From Coffea arabica (taxonomy: Eukaryota > Streptophyta > Magnoliopsida > Gentianales > Rubiaceae), in assembly GCF_036785885.1 (NCBI RefSeq), contig NC_092312.1:23764001-23828000 (forward strand): DNA of 64,000 nucleotides, in the 5' to 3' direction. Shown here one piece after another: positions 24,301 through 37,540 of this stretch. The number at the start of each line of letters is the position of its first letter. Within the stretch, counting starts at the first letter, position 1. The notes beneath the pieces were generated by a model. It worked only from the letters and a program-made list of their open reading frames with translations. It searched no databases and was not told the origin of the DNA. Both the position numbers and the translations under genes were made by a program.

Positions 24301-24464
24301 TGGCTAAATTGGGGGTGTTATTGAGTCAAGTCGAATTTTGCTAAATGCATCCTTGAACTTAATGAATCAAGTCGAATTTGCTATATGCATCCTTGGGCAG
24401 GACTCTGCAAGTCAGAAGATGGATTAGTCTAGCTAAACTAGGGGTGTTAATGAGTCAAGTCGAA
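24251..24464 (+). repeat. duplicated segment of about 80 bp
   Basis: GCATCCTTGGGCAGGA, GCAAGTCAGAAG, TGGATTAGTCT, GGGGTGTTA and TGAGTCAAGTCGAA occur in order from 24251 and again from 24387. The repeat joins the tail of the SINE-like sequence to the left end of an hAT-like element, so the end of that element is present twice. Confidence 0.8.
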
Positions 24465-25162
24465 CTTCAGTAGTGCCATACTCAAACTTGAATTTGATGC
24501 TACACAAACCTGCTCAAGCTCGAGCTCGACTTCAGCGAGTAAAAAATTATGTCAATCTCGAGCTCGACTCATTAAGGTTAAGGTAGACTCAAGCTCAAAT
24601 TCAATGCTACACAAGCCTGCTCAAACTCGAGCTCAACTTGAGCGAGTAGAAAATTATGTTAATCTGGAGCTCAACTCATTAAGGCTAAGATTGCTTGAGC
24701 TCGAGCTCAACTTGAGCGAGCAGAAAATTATGTCAACCTCAAGGTCAACTCATTAAAGCTCGAGACTAGTCTCGAGGCTTAACAGACTCCAAGGCTCGAA
24801 ATAAAATTCAAAAAATTTGAAAAAAGGCTCAAAAATTTATGGTAAATTATCTAAAATCCTCATTTTTTTAGTTTTTACAATATTACATTTTGTCATTTAT
24901 GAGTTTTATTGAGTAGACAACACTTATGGTAAATTACCTAAAACATAAACCCTTATTAGTCATTTTACAATTAAAATAAAAATATAATATAAATAACATA
25001 CCAATAATCAAGCTACTTAACGAGCATTTGAGTAGCAAAAATGGAGGCTTGAATTCAACTTAGTAATTAGTATATGCATTTAGTTACTTAAACTTGAGCT
25101 CGAACTCATTTGAGCATTTGACCGAATTGCTTGCGAGCTACTTGGAGAGGCTTGACACGCTA
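24439..25162. mobile_element. degenerate hAT-like element rich in GAGCTCGA motifs
   Basis: Left end TAGGGGTGTTAATGAGTC. The likely right end GCTTGACACGCTA matches it in inverted orientation with one gap. Inside are several tandem-like copies of a block around GCTCGAGCTCAACTTGAGCG (about 24500-24770). No target duplication was found, so the right border is uncertain. Confidence 0.45.
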
Positions 25163-25411
25163 GCAGCCCAGCAGCCCGCTAGCTTGGCATACCACCTTCT
25201 GTGGAAAAAATATTACAAAAACATATTGAGTCCAAAAGAAATAAGCTCGATAACGGATGCATAGCTATAGGCCAGGCCTGTTGAGAAACAGAAGCAGCCA
25301 AACTGGCCCTGTCCATAAAGAGCTTCTCTTAGGAAAAGCAAAGGAGCTGTTGAGAATTTGAGAGTGAAGGAGAAAAGTAGCAGACGATACAGAGAGAGAG
25401 AGAGATAGAGA

Positions 25412-28400
25412 ATGAGCGCGACCGCAAATTTGTTGCAGCAGCTCTGCCAATATCCTTCAACCTCTCTTCTCTTCCGCCACTCCAAACTTTCTAAAAAAGG
25501 TATTCCATTAACCTATTTCCTCCCTTTAATTGTTCTATTACTATTACTAAATTCGTTTACCCAACTGGTTTTCAGTTGTTTTCAGTTCGTAGTTTCTAAT
25601 TTACTTCTCTTTTTTTTGCGTGCTGAATGAAAAATATTTTACTTCCGCGTTTGCCGTTATTGTGTATAATGTGCTTTAAAATGTAGTTATATTGAACTTT
25701 TTTATTTGGTCAAGGAAAATGATACTTTTTCTTTCTTATATGGGAATTGTCATTATTTGAATTGTTAATTTCAATCAATGATCATTCAATCAATGATCAA
25801 GTAGAGGTGAGGAGATAAAAAAGAAAAAAAAAACAGATGCTTTACTTGTCTTTCTTTGATATGTGATATACCTCTTTCTTGGCCCTCCTTTGTTTTTGAT
25901 GTCTTATCAAGGTAGAGCTGTAATGGCAGGTTCATACTTGGTGCCTAAAATGGTTATGTATCCAATTCCATGCTTTTACAAGTGTATGCAGTCCACTTCT
26001 TATGAAGCCGTTGTGCAAGGAAGCTATGTACCATCTGCAGACGCAAGCCAGAAAACTGAAGCAAAGGTACTTGCTTTGTGAAAGATTATAGATTATCTTC
26101 TAGAAAGAAACAATGAACTTCAATCAAGTTTTTGCTTTAGTTTTGACTTTAGTCGTATTCATCATATTTGTTTGGTTTAATTTGTTACGGATAGGTGGGA
26201 TGTTGTAGAAGGCCAATGAAACTCTAGCAAGTCATATAGGCTTCATGGGGTGGATTTAATTGTACAGGAAAATTAATCACGTGCCAGATAGCGAGCTTTT
26301 CTGCATATCTGGCGCTAATAGAGATTAAGGTTTTGATATTCCTCAATGGGGTTTCAGGAGGTCTCTTGTTGTTCTTCTAATGTTTATCTTTTTTAAACAT
26401 TGGAATTGGAGCTTGTTGGTCCTCTTCTTTTCACTTTCTGGCAACTCTCAATTAATAGCTTTTGATATTTGGATCCATCCATGTGTTAATTGTGTATTTT
26501 CGCTTTCCCTTGTTAGGAAAAAGCATCAACTACAGCCGAAACAGTTGGTGCATTCCAAAAGCTTCCGATGGTGATGCCATCAGTTGATATACTATATTCT
26601 GCACTGCGGAAGGCAAAGAGGGTTTCACCTACAAAGGGTAATGAATTGTTTTTTCATTATTCAATGCTGAACTGCTAGGTCGTGTTTGGATTCACATTGT
26701 TTGACAATAGCAACTGTAGTTTGCTTTAAATGTTCATAGGCATTGCTAATATTGCAAAGCGAGAAAGAAATCGAGGTGCAAAGCAGCTTGATGCATTAAT
26801 GAAGGTGATTTCTCAAATACAATAATTTCCCCCCACTTCAGTTGTTTTATCTTAATTCATAACCCTGTTCACCAAAAAAAAAAAAAGAGTTAAATGCTTT
26901 TGTCTTTTCTAACTGTAGGAACTAGCCATTCCTTTGAGAACTTATATAGAAGACTTCCCGAACAAGAAATATTTGCATCCATATGAGAAATCACTTGTTG
27001 AGTTAACACTTGGGGATGGAAACTACGAAGAGGTAACTTCTTAGATATATGTTTTCATGATTAAAGCATGAGAGTTGATATTTCACTTTTCATGGTACTT
27101 TGACCATTATATTTTGGTTCTCATCTTTAGCCTGTTTCTCTGCTTAGGTGTTGGGAAAGGTTGAAGCTTTGAGGAAGAAGGTGGTTTCAGTTGGAAAGGA
27201 ACATGCTTCAATTTGTGCTAAGGTAGAGATGTGGTTCTTTTAAACAAACAGCTTTTATGCAATATGCTTAGAGGTCTTCAATTTTCTTTCTACCTATCAA
27301 GGTTAAACAATAATTTGCCTTCTGCAATTGTCAAACTTCTTGTTTGAACATAGATTATGTCCATCTCAATTATATATAGGAGAATGTCCAATTTTTTTAC
27401 TATTTGACTCCTAGATCATCTACTCAGTGGAGAAGTGAATCTTCTGTAACATCCTAGCACATGTTAGTCACCCAAATAATTCCTATGTTTTCTTTCAAGT
27501 TTTTAACTAGTGAGTTCTGACAGCTATAGGTACTCATGCAAGGAGCTTGATTAATTAAGCTGATTAATAATTATTGGTGATACATGGGAAGAATAGTAAT
27601 TGAACCTGCAAAGACATGTTTCTTTTTGTTTGTTTGCTAAGTTAATCTTGTATCCATGCTTCCTTTTTTGCCCGTTTTGCTTGCTCAAAAGGTCGTATGA
27701 CCACTATTTTCATGAATTTCTGGCAGTCTTTATCAAAACGGGAAGCTGGAGAAAGATTGAGTGAGGTAAGCAACTACTGAGTTGCAGATGAACTCATTGT
27801 TCTGTAGTTTTCTTCCTTTTCCTGTACATGTTTAACTTGCAGGGCATGAAGAAACTCGAAGAAATCTTTCTTCGAGAGGGGAAAGTTGTTGACGAATTGT
27901 TAAACATTGCTAAGGTACTAAAGGAGGGCTCTTATTCAAGGTTTATTTTTCTAGTTAATTTTTGACTTATGAACGCTATTGACAAGTCAGTAAATTTAAC
28001 ACAGCTATTGTTGATTCCTTGGTTGACTTCAAATGGATCTTAGTTGAATTATTTTCTTGTCAGTTTACTGCATCCACGAACTTATTTGTAGAGTTTGTTA
28101 TCCAAGATTGCAAGACAATATCAGGTCATTTGCTACTTGACCGTAAAGAATTTATTTAAAACGGTTCATTGAATTATGGGTGAACTTTGGCTTCAAAAGT
28201 ATTATTTTGCAGGTTGTAGCTGTCAACTTGATGAAATAGTTAATTTTCAAATTTATCAAATATATACGTCAGGCAAATGGCTGACAGTTATTTGTTAATG
28301 TGATCTTCACCATGCACCTTTCCGCATACTCTTGAATTTGATGCTGAACTATTTGTCCCTCCCAAGAATGTTAGACAAACATCAAACATTTGATGCATAA

Positions 28401-31400
28401 TGTCCATGATAGGTTTTAATTGGGCTCAAGAATGTAGACAGTTCTGGGTTTTTCATTGACTTCTCTTTTGATACTTTTTTTATGTACTCATTCGTGTTCT
28501 TCAGTTTGGGCCTTGTGTGTGCGTCAAATCAATACATTTAGAAATTTTGTCTTGGAAAAACTAACTTGTATCCAAGTGAATTTTTTTCATGCGGATGTCC
28601 TTGACTGTAAACATTTCTTGTCAGTTTCTCATTTATATGAGACCTTATCTCCATTGGCCTCAAAATAGGTGGAGTTGTCTCTGCCAGTTTGCCTGCCATG
28701 TTTGACAATTGTCTAATGCTGCAGATTTTGCGAGCAATGCCAGTCGTTGATTTGGAAACGCCAACTCTCTGCCTTGTTGGAGCTCCTAATGTAGGAAAGT
28801 CATCCTTGGTCCGTCTACTTTCGACAGGGAAACCTGAGGTAGGCAATTGGTCCTGGTTTTATCTGTCTTTATCTATATAAATAATTAAATTCAGAAGTGG
28901 CAAGTAAGCAAAACTGACTGGAGTTTAGCTTGATTTGATGAAATGAAGTTTCTCTGATTTGAGTTGCTGCGGTTTTTGTTTTGGCTCAATCATGAATGTA
29001 TGGAAACATCAAACTGTTGTTGGTTTCTTGACATCGTAAGCAGAATCTTGCCATGTATTGAAATGTCTTTCAAAAAATATACTTTGAGTTCAGATGCTCA
29101 GATAATCATGTTTTACTGTATTTCCAAGTTTATGTTTTCATAACAATGCACCTGATGACTATTGATGATAGTACAACATAATCCTGCCAGTGATCATAAA
29201 GAAATGCTACGAACTGGCTCGCTCTATTTGATCACTTTTGTGGCATGATTCTTCAAACATTAATCTGAATATTGCTCTTTGATATCTGGATGCTTGTTCA
29301 TATCATTTTACAGCACTTTGTTCAATAACTTTTCTAGATTTTCATATCAAAAGTAGAGAAAAACAAATGTCAGCTTCTTTATGATATTTTCCACGAATAT
29401 TGGAATTGGAATACTCTTATTGATAGAAAGAAACCCGGTTTTGAATTTTCACCAAAAAGAAATAAAAAAATTATTCTTCTTGTTATATAATTCTCATGTA
29501 TGTGAATACGAATCCATTTTCTTCTTTCTCTGTAAGCAATCTTCTCATTTGTGATCAACATCTTTTGGAGTCTTTCTTGAACGGATATATTTCTATGAAA
29601 AAAAAGAACGTCTTGTAGAAGTCTTTGCTAAGGATTTTCAAGCCAGTCTATGGTTGTTCAAGATCCTTTCATACATTATGTTAGGTATCAAGGAAAATCC
29701 ATTCTGTATGTGTTTTAATATTTATTTTTGATAGCTGCAAACTAGAATGCAAGTTTTAAGAATGTCATAGCAAGGATTGAAAACTGGCAGTCAGATTTTC
29801 CTAACAAATGTCACTTTGTTGGATGAATGAAGCATGATTCCATCAGTATTCTCTGTTTGTACTTGTATCTGTTGTGAAGATTTGTTTGGATTCTACAAGT
29901 ACAACTGAAATATTGTTGAATTTGTTTTCATAATTGATTTTGGGTATTTTTCCTTTTATGCAGTTAACTTTATTTTAGAAGTGGTAATGAATCGTCTTTT
30001 TTATAAACTGTTTCTGATCCATTCATTTGTTCAGATTTGCAATTACCCTTTTACAACTAGGGGGATTCTGATGGGTCATATAACTTTCAGCTACCAGAAT
30101 TTTCAGGTTTATTAGATCTTTTAAGGTGGAATTCTGTCTTTCTTCGTAAGTTTCTCTTCTCTCATATTGTTCACTCCATGATTTGGTTTCAGGTGACAGA
30201 CACCCCTGGGCTTCTGCGTAGACATGATGGTAATTAACTTATTTACTTTTTATACAATTGCCAGAGAGTGTTGCTGGTACTTGTAATTTTTCTTTGGTAA
30301 TTCTTATTAAGCATATATTATTTGGTGGTATGTATGTGCATGTGAGCCATAGCTGTTCATTCTTGATGTAAGGATAAAGTGACCACCTAGGTTTGATGTT
30401 TCTAAGCTGATGTTAATCAGAAAAACATTGGACTCCAGTTTCAATTTGGTAATCACCTTTTTAAGTGTGGTCATATTTGAGCTTTAGTAACCTGACATAA
30501 AGAAAGTCAAGTTGCATTTGCAATATTTCATGTATGGGCTATTAGAAAGATTCACTGATACTATGGGCTTCTGTATGAGTGGAATCTATACTGGCACCTT
30601 TTGAACTATGGATTGCTTGTTGGACGTTAACAGCATTATGATAGTTTTTCAGATTTTCATTCCCATGTTGCAATATGTTGCAGAAGAGATCATTCTTAGA
30701 CCTTGTACTCTTTACATCTAAAGTTGCTGAGTTGAGTATGGGCCTCCCAGCTCTGCTTGTACGTAGTACTTAAATTCACAGGATAAGCAACAAAGCCTTT
30801 TAATTTGAATTGGGTTGTCTACACAAACTTTTGTCCTAGGTGGAACTATACTCATAGAATTGATATGATGTTCAAGGCTCTTTGAAACAGATGAAGTTTT
30901 AATTTTTTTTCCAATGACAAGTTTGCATTGCTGGGTGTGAGATGAAGTGTAGCATTATCTTTTTTTTTCTTTTGTTAAATAGTAACACTAAGTTTGTGAG
31001 TTCTATTCATGTTGATGAATGAGAATTACTGGTCACGCTTTAAAATTGTTCAATGTCTTCAGTAGTTACTCATGTACGAAGATACTTCTTTAAACACCAT
31101 TCTTGCTTTTAAATGCTTAAGAACAAAAACAACAAAAATTGTGTAGTCCAATAAAGTTTCTTTAGAACTTAAAAAGAAAAAATCTTTGTTCTCAAGAATT
31201 ACTTACATCTTTGTTTCCCTGAACCTGCAGAAGATAGGAACAACTTGGAAAAGTTGACACTTGCTGTCCTCTCTCATTTGCCGACTGCTGTACTATATGT
31301 TCACGATCTTTCTGGAGAATGTGGGACATCACCTTCTGATCAGGTATTTTATGCTTATGCTACCTATCATATTATCAAATATCTTGCTGGGCATTTGAGT

Positions 31401-32615
31401 TCTCTGAAGCATAAATGAGACTTTAGGTTAGTGCAACCATCTGTTATAGAGTCAATCATCCACTGCATGACACTTCACCTGAATATCAGTAGAATGAGTG
31501 TAATAGATGGAGAGGATTATATGATCCATAACCTTGTTAATGTTCAGAGACTGGTAGGCTGTTGTTTATCCCCTGCCTTTAATGCTCTTTTCTTGGTGAA
31601 TGCAGTATGTAAACATTAATCAGTGTTGAACCAAAATGCAAGTCTTCTGTGGTATCATGGCATAGAGGTTATGTAGTCTCCATGGATATATGCATTAAAT
31701 AATGATCCAGTAGATGAAAAACAAGGGGCATTATATTTCTTTGCTTATGAAGCATTAGAGTCTTATCATATATGCAAATGTTGATGTTGTTTGCGAATAT
31801 GGACCTCCAACTACTTCTGTTCAAACGTGCAGCATGTATTTCAGACATTTCAGAACAACATTAGGGAGTCAATATAGTGTTTAACTTTTGTTCATTTTTA
31901 TGTATTTGGGAGTACAATTATTGAATTGTATTTAGTTTTTGTAGCAGGGTACGAAGTTCAAAAACTTACGTCTACATGAATAAAGTTTTGACTCAGATCT
32001 CACATTTCTCTGTGTGTGTTCTGTAGTGTAGCATAGCCCTCTATATTTACATGGTAAAGTTATTTGTTTTCATCATATTTGCTTATGCAGTTTGTCATCT
32101 ATAAGGAAATAAGGGAAAGGTTTAGCAACCATCTTTGGCTTGATGTTTTGTCCAAATGTGATTTGCTGGAAGAATCTCCTGTTGTCTACGTTACAGAAGA
32201 TGTTAATTGTGATGACTATGAGCTGGCTAAATATCGGAAAATGGGACCTGATGGAGCCTTGCGCGTGTCAGTGAAGAGTGAAATGGGACTTGATGAGGTA
32301 ATCTTCTGGTCTTCTTTTATATGCAGCTCTATGTTAACTGAGAAGTTAGAGAACTCTTGAAACCATATGGGTATTTGGCCCTGAATCATGGTTTTTCTTC
32401 TCGTTTACGCTTCTTTAACAGTTGTAAAAGGCCACCCGTCCTTTCCTTTTTGGGCTGTATTAGATTCCTAAAATGAAGTTAGCTTTCTCGTATTTGGGAT
32501 TCAATTCTGTTGCATTCTTTGCAATTTGCAGTTGAAGAGTAGAGTGCATAAGTTGCTGGGTTCTCAATTCATGAAGATAAATGGCAATCAAGAAAAATTG
32601 GAAGTATGTGGGTGA
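25412..32615 (+). CDS. NOG1/Obg-like GTPase, probably organellar
   Basis: Fourteen exons: 25412-25499, 25912-26066, 26517-26637, 26740-26804, 26919-27032, 27148-27222, 27727-27765, 27843-27914, 28725-28838, 30035-30106, 30193-30229, 31231-31343, 32091-32297 and 32532-32615. They sum to 1356 bases, 451 aa. Residues 75-240 are helical and NOG1-like ([15 protein letters not shown], then [18 protein letters not shown]). The G domain follows with GAPNVGKSS (262-270), DTPG (308-311) and SKCD (376-379). The N terminus ([20 protein letters not shown]) lacks early acidic residues and may be a plastid or mitochondrial presequence. NOG1 proteins act in large ribosomal subunit assembly. This shorter, intron-rich form resembles the plant PDE318-type protein rather than nucleolar NOG1. 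That name is from memory and unverified. Confidence 0.85.
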
Positions 32616-34071
32616 TCTAAATTCACGAAAGGCACGAGAATTGGGGAACCTCACCATCTCTGCAAGCAGTATTCTGGAATGAAGCATCTCAAGGGACCTG
32701 ATAGTACAAAAGGCAAAACAGTTGATATTTGATCTTTGTTGCTTGCAGATGCAGCCTGATACTTTGAAGCAAAATGCAGATTCAATGGTGATAAGAGGCT
32801 CCTTGGTGGCTTGGCTGATATTGGATGGAAGTTGTGCAAGTCCTCAATCCTATTTGATTGACAGCATGTCCACAGTTTCAGCTTTAAGGGGTCTGTGTTA
32901 TTCATCAATTTCCGCAGCTTCAAGAAGTGATTTGTTGCTTCTCTTTTCTGCCTGGTTGTTCTGCCTCCAATGCTTATTAATGCTCGTCGCCTAGCCCTAA
33001 CTGTATGAACCAGCATTCTTCTGGATTATGTCTACTTATGTAGTTGTGGTAGTGATCTTCTAACACTACTGCAATTTGATTTCTCCCTAGAACTCGAAAA
33101 TTTTTGCAGTAGTCATACGTGCAACTATCTATTTATTAACAAGGATTCATTTATATTTTTGGCGCTTCAGAAATTAACTGCTGAAGAATTTGCTGTATGC
33201 GTGATTAAGTGATCACGATTTTCAATCTTTAAACCCTGACAGTGACGTAGACCACAGTTGTCAGTTGTACTAACAGCTTTCTTAGGAGATCGAAACTTCA
33301 GTGATATTAAATATTGCTTATTTGCCAGAGTATCAAATTCCGCCAAAACTTGTACATTTTAGTTTTGACCAACTAGTTTCCTTGCAATGGTGAAATAAAA
33401 GGAATGAATATCAGATAGAACACTGCAAAATAATACTAGGTACTGTGGTAGATGCCAGTAGGAAAGTAAATTATAATGTACAGTGCATTTTCATCATCTG
33501 GAGTACTTGAATAAACAGAAATCTATATATAATCCAGTCAATCAAGTACTAATATTTAGCAAATACACATTCCACGCTACAAAAGATTGAAAGAGTAAAA
33601 GGGAAGATGATTTACTAGCTAACATTAATCAGCTTCCAAGACTGCTGACAATACCTTACCTGCTCCTAAAGGCAAAAAAGCTTAAAGCATTTACATCTAT
33701 GCGAACGGCCATGAAAATAAAATGTCTCATAACTTCCACTTTCCTCCCCTGGATATAAACAAGGGAAATAGCAACACCTATGAATTTAAAGGGAGTGGAA
33801 GCACCACAGATTGAATAACACAGAAAGGGGTAGTGAAGTGGCAGTGGCAGTAGCAGTTGCACCTAATTGGAACTTTTTGTGCGTAATACTACCGTCCAAA
33901 TCGCATCCTTAACCAAAATGTCGCCTTCATGTCCCCGCGCTCTGATTCTTCAGATGACCTTGTTGTTTTTCAAATTTTTACCAAGCTACTAAACTAGGTG
34001 ATTAACTCTCGTATGCGAATTATGCTCTAGATCAGCCCTGCATCCTTGAGATTTTATAGATCACGACAAGT
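32616..34071. other. convergent 3' region between the GTPase and PIG-P genes
   Basis: Probably the 3' UTR of the GTPase gene (to about 33050) and of PIG-P (from about 33600). ORFs on either strand show no homology I recognise. Confidence 0.45.
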
Positions 34072-36759
34072 TCACGAGAGTTGGTTAAATTTGTTAAACA
34101 TGATGTTGTTAATCTTGTTGATGCCAATATCAGAAATGGGCTCAATTGGCTGCTCATCACCATCACAGACGCTGCTCAAAGGTTCTCTACTGAATTCATC
34201 TGCACAATGAAAGAGCAATAACAAGATCAAATTGACCAATAGAAGTTCCTTTTTCGACCCGATACATAGCCGTTCTGATACAGACCCAGAAAACAGATGG
34301 TGAGAGGCCTAAGAAACAGGCTAGGCTTTTTAACATTTTATTTTTATGGTACCTGTGTTGCAGCCATGCTAGCTTTTCTCATTAAATTTACATATCATAT
34401 TCAATTCACCAACAATCTCACAAATAAAGGTAATATAACAACAGCATGCCATGAGCTCATAGTTAGCTCAATTCCAATGAAGAATTGAGCCAGTAAGGAC
34501 TTGAAGAAGCATAGAAAAAGACAAGTCATAATTACCAAACATTGTACTGAAAGAAGTTGGAGGTGGCGTAGCCATGAAGTTCAGTCCAATGTAAAATCCA
34601 ATTGCCAGTACTACCGTCACCATCAAATAAGCTGGCACAGCCAATGCCCAGTACCTGAAACGATCAATAGAACGTAGCTGTTTTGCTTTTATCCTGAAGG
34701 TAAGACTGATATGGGACATGTACACATAAATACGCATCAAGGAATTTGACTAAGGACAAGGTTTGAGCAGATGCACAAAATATAACATAAGAATGTAATC
34801 TAACATAAAAACTTGAGAAGACATGGCTACTAAAAGCTCTGGTGCAATCCTCGTCATATACCAAAGGCATTTTGCTGGTAACAATTGAAATTTGAAAAAA
34901 TGTATGAAATCTTCCTCTCATAAATGGCTACAGTATTCCAAGCTACAAATCCAAATGGCATCATCTAACTGAAGTTTACCATCTAAAAGTATGCATTCCA
35001 CGTCATGGATTACCTGTTAAAAGTTAAGCAGGTAGATACTCAGTTTTCTCTGTTATTTCATTTCTTCCTTCTACTAAAATGTTATTTCAGACACCAAATC
35101 AGTTACAGTTAAACAAAGTAAGATACACCAAGTCTGTCACGATGGTGAACTAAAAATAGAAAATACATGTGAAGCTTTAAAGTGTCATAACAAAGAGACT
35201 TCCAATGAGTTGTTTCCATTCTAATTTAAATCATGCACTAAGAATTAGCATCAATACGTAACAGACTGGTAAACAGAATAGGAGCTCCAGGCTTAAGAAA
35301 TGAGCCAATTTACCCAGCTTACTAACCTGCTTGGATAGTAGAAGATCCCAACAGAATGCAACCAATTTTCTGGAACATATGCCCACACCAAAAAGATAAC
35401 TGCCCATGGAAAAATAAGAAATTCCATATTAGGCATTTAGCTGTAAAAAATCATATAAAAATCCCAGGACGATTTGTTTCCCCAAGATTTGAGCTTAAAG
35501 TTGAAGTGGAGAAATATAACATATCCAGTTCAGTTACAATCTCCCTGTATCAACAAAACTACATTAGAAATATAATGCCAGAGATATATTAATCAACCAA
35601 GTTTAGTCCATTGACCAAAAATCCATCAAGATGCTACTCTATAAGACTTAAAAGAGTGCCTGATGTCTATAGTTTACACGCATGTTAGCCACCATTCTAG
35701 CAGTTCCTTAAAACACACCTTTTCTAATAACAATTAACCTTAGAAGCAAGCAAGATAGTCCTATATCCTGCCTGCTTTCAACTGCTAAATTACAGCAACC
35801 TCCAATTTCTCTAAATGCTGAAATTGTGTTTATCTGTGCAGATTTTGATAAGAAAATACAAAGTCCAAAAAACAAAGAGAACCTTGGAAAAAACACGCCA
35901 AGAACACCAGACACGCCATTTACCATGAAAACCAATACGCCAACCAATACCTAGCATATTGGTTTTTTTTTCCCCACATTGGCGTCCATACATTCAACAT
36001 TCAAAGACATGAATTTGTGAAGTTGAAAGACTAATGAACTTATGTGAGAACACAACAAAAGAAAAACCAGATTGAACCCATTCTTGCTAAAACTGTCAAA
36101 CATCAAGAACCGAGCACAAATTCTTCTCAGTGAATTCTATTTGGGCTGAAGTGAAATACAGTTAAAGATCTTCCTTGTAATATTGGACAAATCATCTACA
36201 ACATGATTACTTGTATTTCATCAATTTTCCCTTCACCTGGTGTATAAGAGCAGAACTATAAGATGAAAAAATTGCATCTTGGAACTTATCTTCTCCAATA
36301 TCACTTCTAATAAAAAATAAAAAATAATTCTTCCAGGTTAATTAAAATGACAGAAAAGATCATCCTCGGATATTTGAAACATACAAAAATTGACAAACTA
36401 AGGTGCATCTCCCAAAGCTCCAATGAGAATGTCTTGTTCGTGCAGCAAAAATGCAGGGGCAATTGAATAGAAGAAAACCATAGAGAAATCAAGATGCAAA
36501 ATTTCTCAAAAGTACTTGAAGCCATGACAGTTTTCGATTTAAAACAACGGCGGGCTAAAAAAATAAGGCCACCTGTAGCAACAACAGTAGAAATGGAACC
36601 AACAAAACCATAAACTTCAGAGGGCTTGGGACCATGCTCCCCAGAGACGCCGAATCCTGAAGCTTTGTCATCTGGATATGTAAAAGAACCAGTTGCCCTT
36701 CTGTTCCTGGAGAAGCTCAGAGTCCTTCTCGGACTATTTACTGAACGAGGATCCTCCAT
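34072..36759 (-). CDS. PIGP: PIG-P, subunit P of the GPI-GlcNAc transferase
   Basis: Four coding exons on the minus strand: 36759-36573, 35399-35327, 34654-34536 and 34199-34072. They total 507 bases, 168 aa. After a hydrophilic plant-type N terminus (MEDPRSVNSPRRTLSFSRNR) comes EVYGFVGSISTVVAT, a first membrane span. Then VWAYVPENWLHSVGIFYYPS, RYWALAVPAYLMVTVVLAIG (second span), and YIGLNFMATPPPTSF. These are the conserved marks of the PIG-P family. PIG-P sits in the ER membrane in the complex that transfers GlcNAc from UDP-GlcNAc to phosphatidylinositol, the first step of GPI-anchor synthesis. A 5' UTR intron is likely. The gene is divergent from DCC1. Confidence 0.92.
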
Positions 36760-36846
36760 TTACTTTTTATGCTTCAGAAAATTCCACTACTCCACAGGCC
36801 ACAATCCAACTTCAAGTCATTTTAGACCAGCCCAGATAACCCATTG

Positions 36847-37088
36847 CTGCAACTAAAGCCATAAGCAACCATGATCAAACTACCACGGTGTAACCCACAG
36901 AATAAGCACTGGAAAATAAAAACCAGCAGAAGGACTTAGCAGGATCATTCTAATTCATATGAAATGGCACCTACAAGATTCTGCCCCATTTGCACTTGGG
37001 CTATTCACCTATTAGTTCAACAGTCAATTTAATCTTGGCAGAAATTAACCGACCAAATCTACAGAGAAATTGGAAGAAGAAGACTTAC
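36847..37088 (-). other. likely 5' UTR intron of PIG-P
   Basis: On the minus strand a good donor (GCTGG then GTAAGTC, GT at 37088-37087) and a good acceptor (TTTAGTTGCAG, AG at 36848-36847) lie upstream of the start codon. Inferred only from splice-site quality. Confidence 0.5.
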
Positions 37089-37284
37089 CCAGCAAATTTT
37101 CCAAGTACAGGAAGAAAGAGCCGTGGCCGAAAGAAACTAGGAAAGAAATGTCGTGATTTTGCGGGGAATACCTTCGCGTCGTGCAGCAGCGTTGATGTCT
37201 AAAGGGGAGCGGGCTACGACGTCGTCTTTGAGATTAAAGCCTGCCGGCTTCTATTTCGTCTATAGGGACCTTGGAATCTTTAAT

Positions 37285-37540
37285 TTGTAAAGGGCCTCCA
37301 AAATTTTCTGAATTCGTCCTTGTAACAACTCTCAATTCTTGCTTTACAGGTTTGCCCCTAAATATTTTTTTGGTTTTCTAAATTGATTGATTTTATTGAA
37401 ATATGTCTGCCTTCCTTCAATGTTCTCAATTCATCCTTGTACCAACTCTCAATTCATTTTTTGCAGGCTTACCTCTAAATATTTTTTTTGATTTTTTAAA
37501 TTCATTGATTCTATTAAAACACGTTTATCTTCTTACTTTT
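37285..37540 (+). repeat. 117-bp imperfect tandem duplication
   Basis: AATTCGTCCTTGTAACAACT (37311) recurs as AATTCATCCTTGTACCAACT (37428). The similarity continues through CTCAATTC, CCCCTAAATATTTTTTT and ATTGATTTTATTGAAA. It lies in the divergent promoter region between PIG-P and DCC1. Confidence 0.8.
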
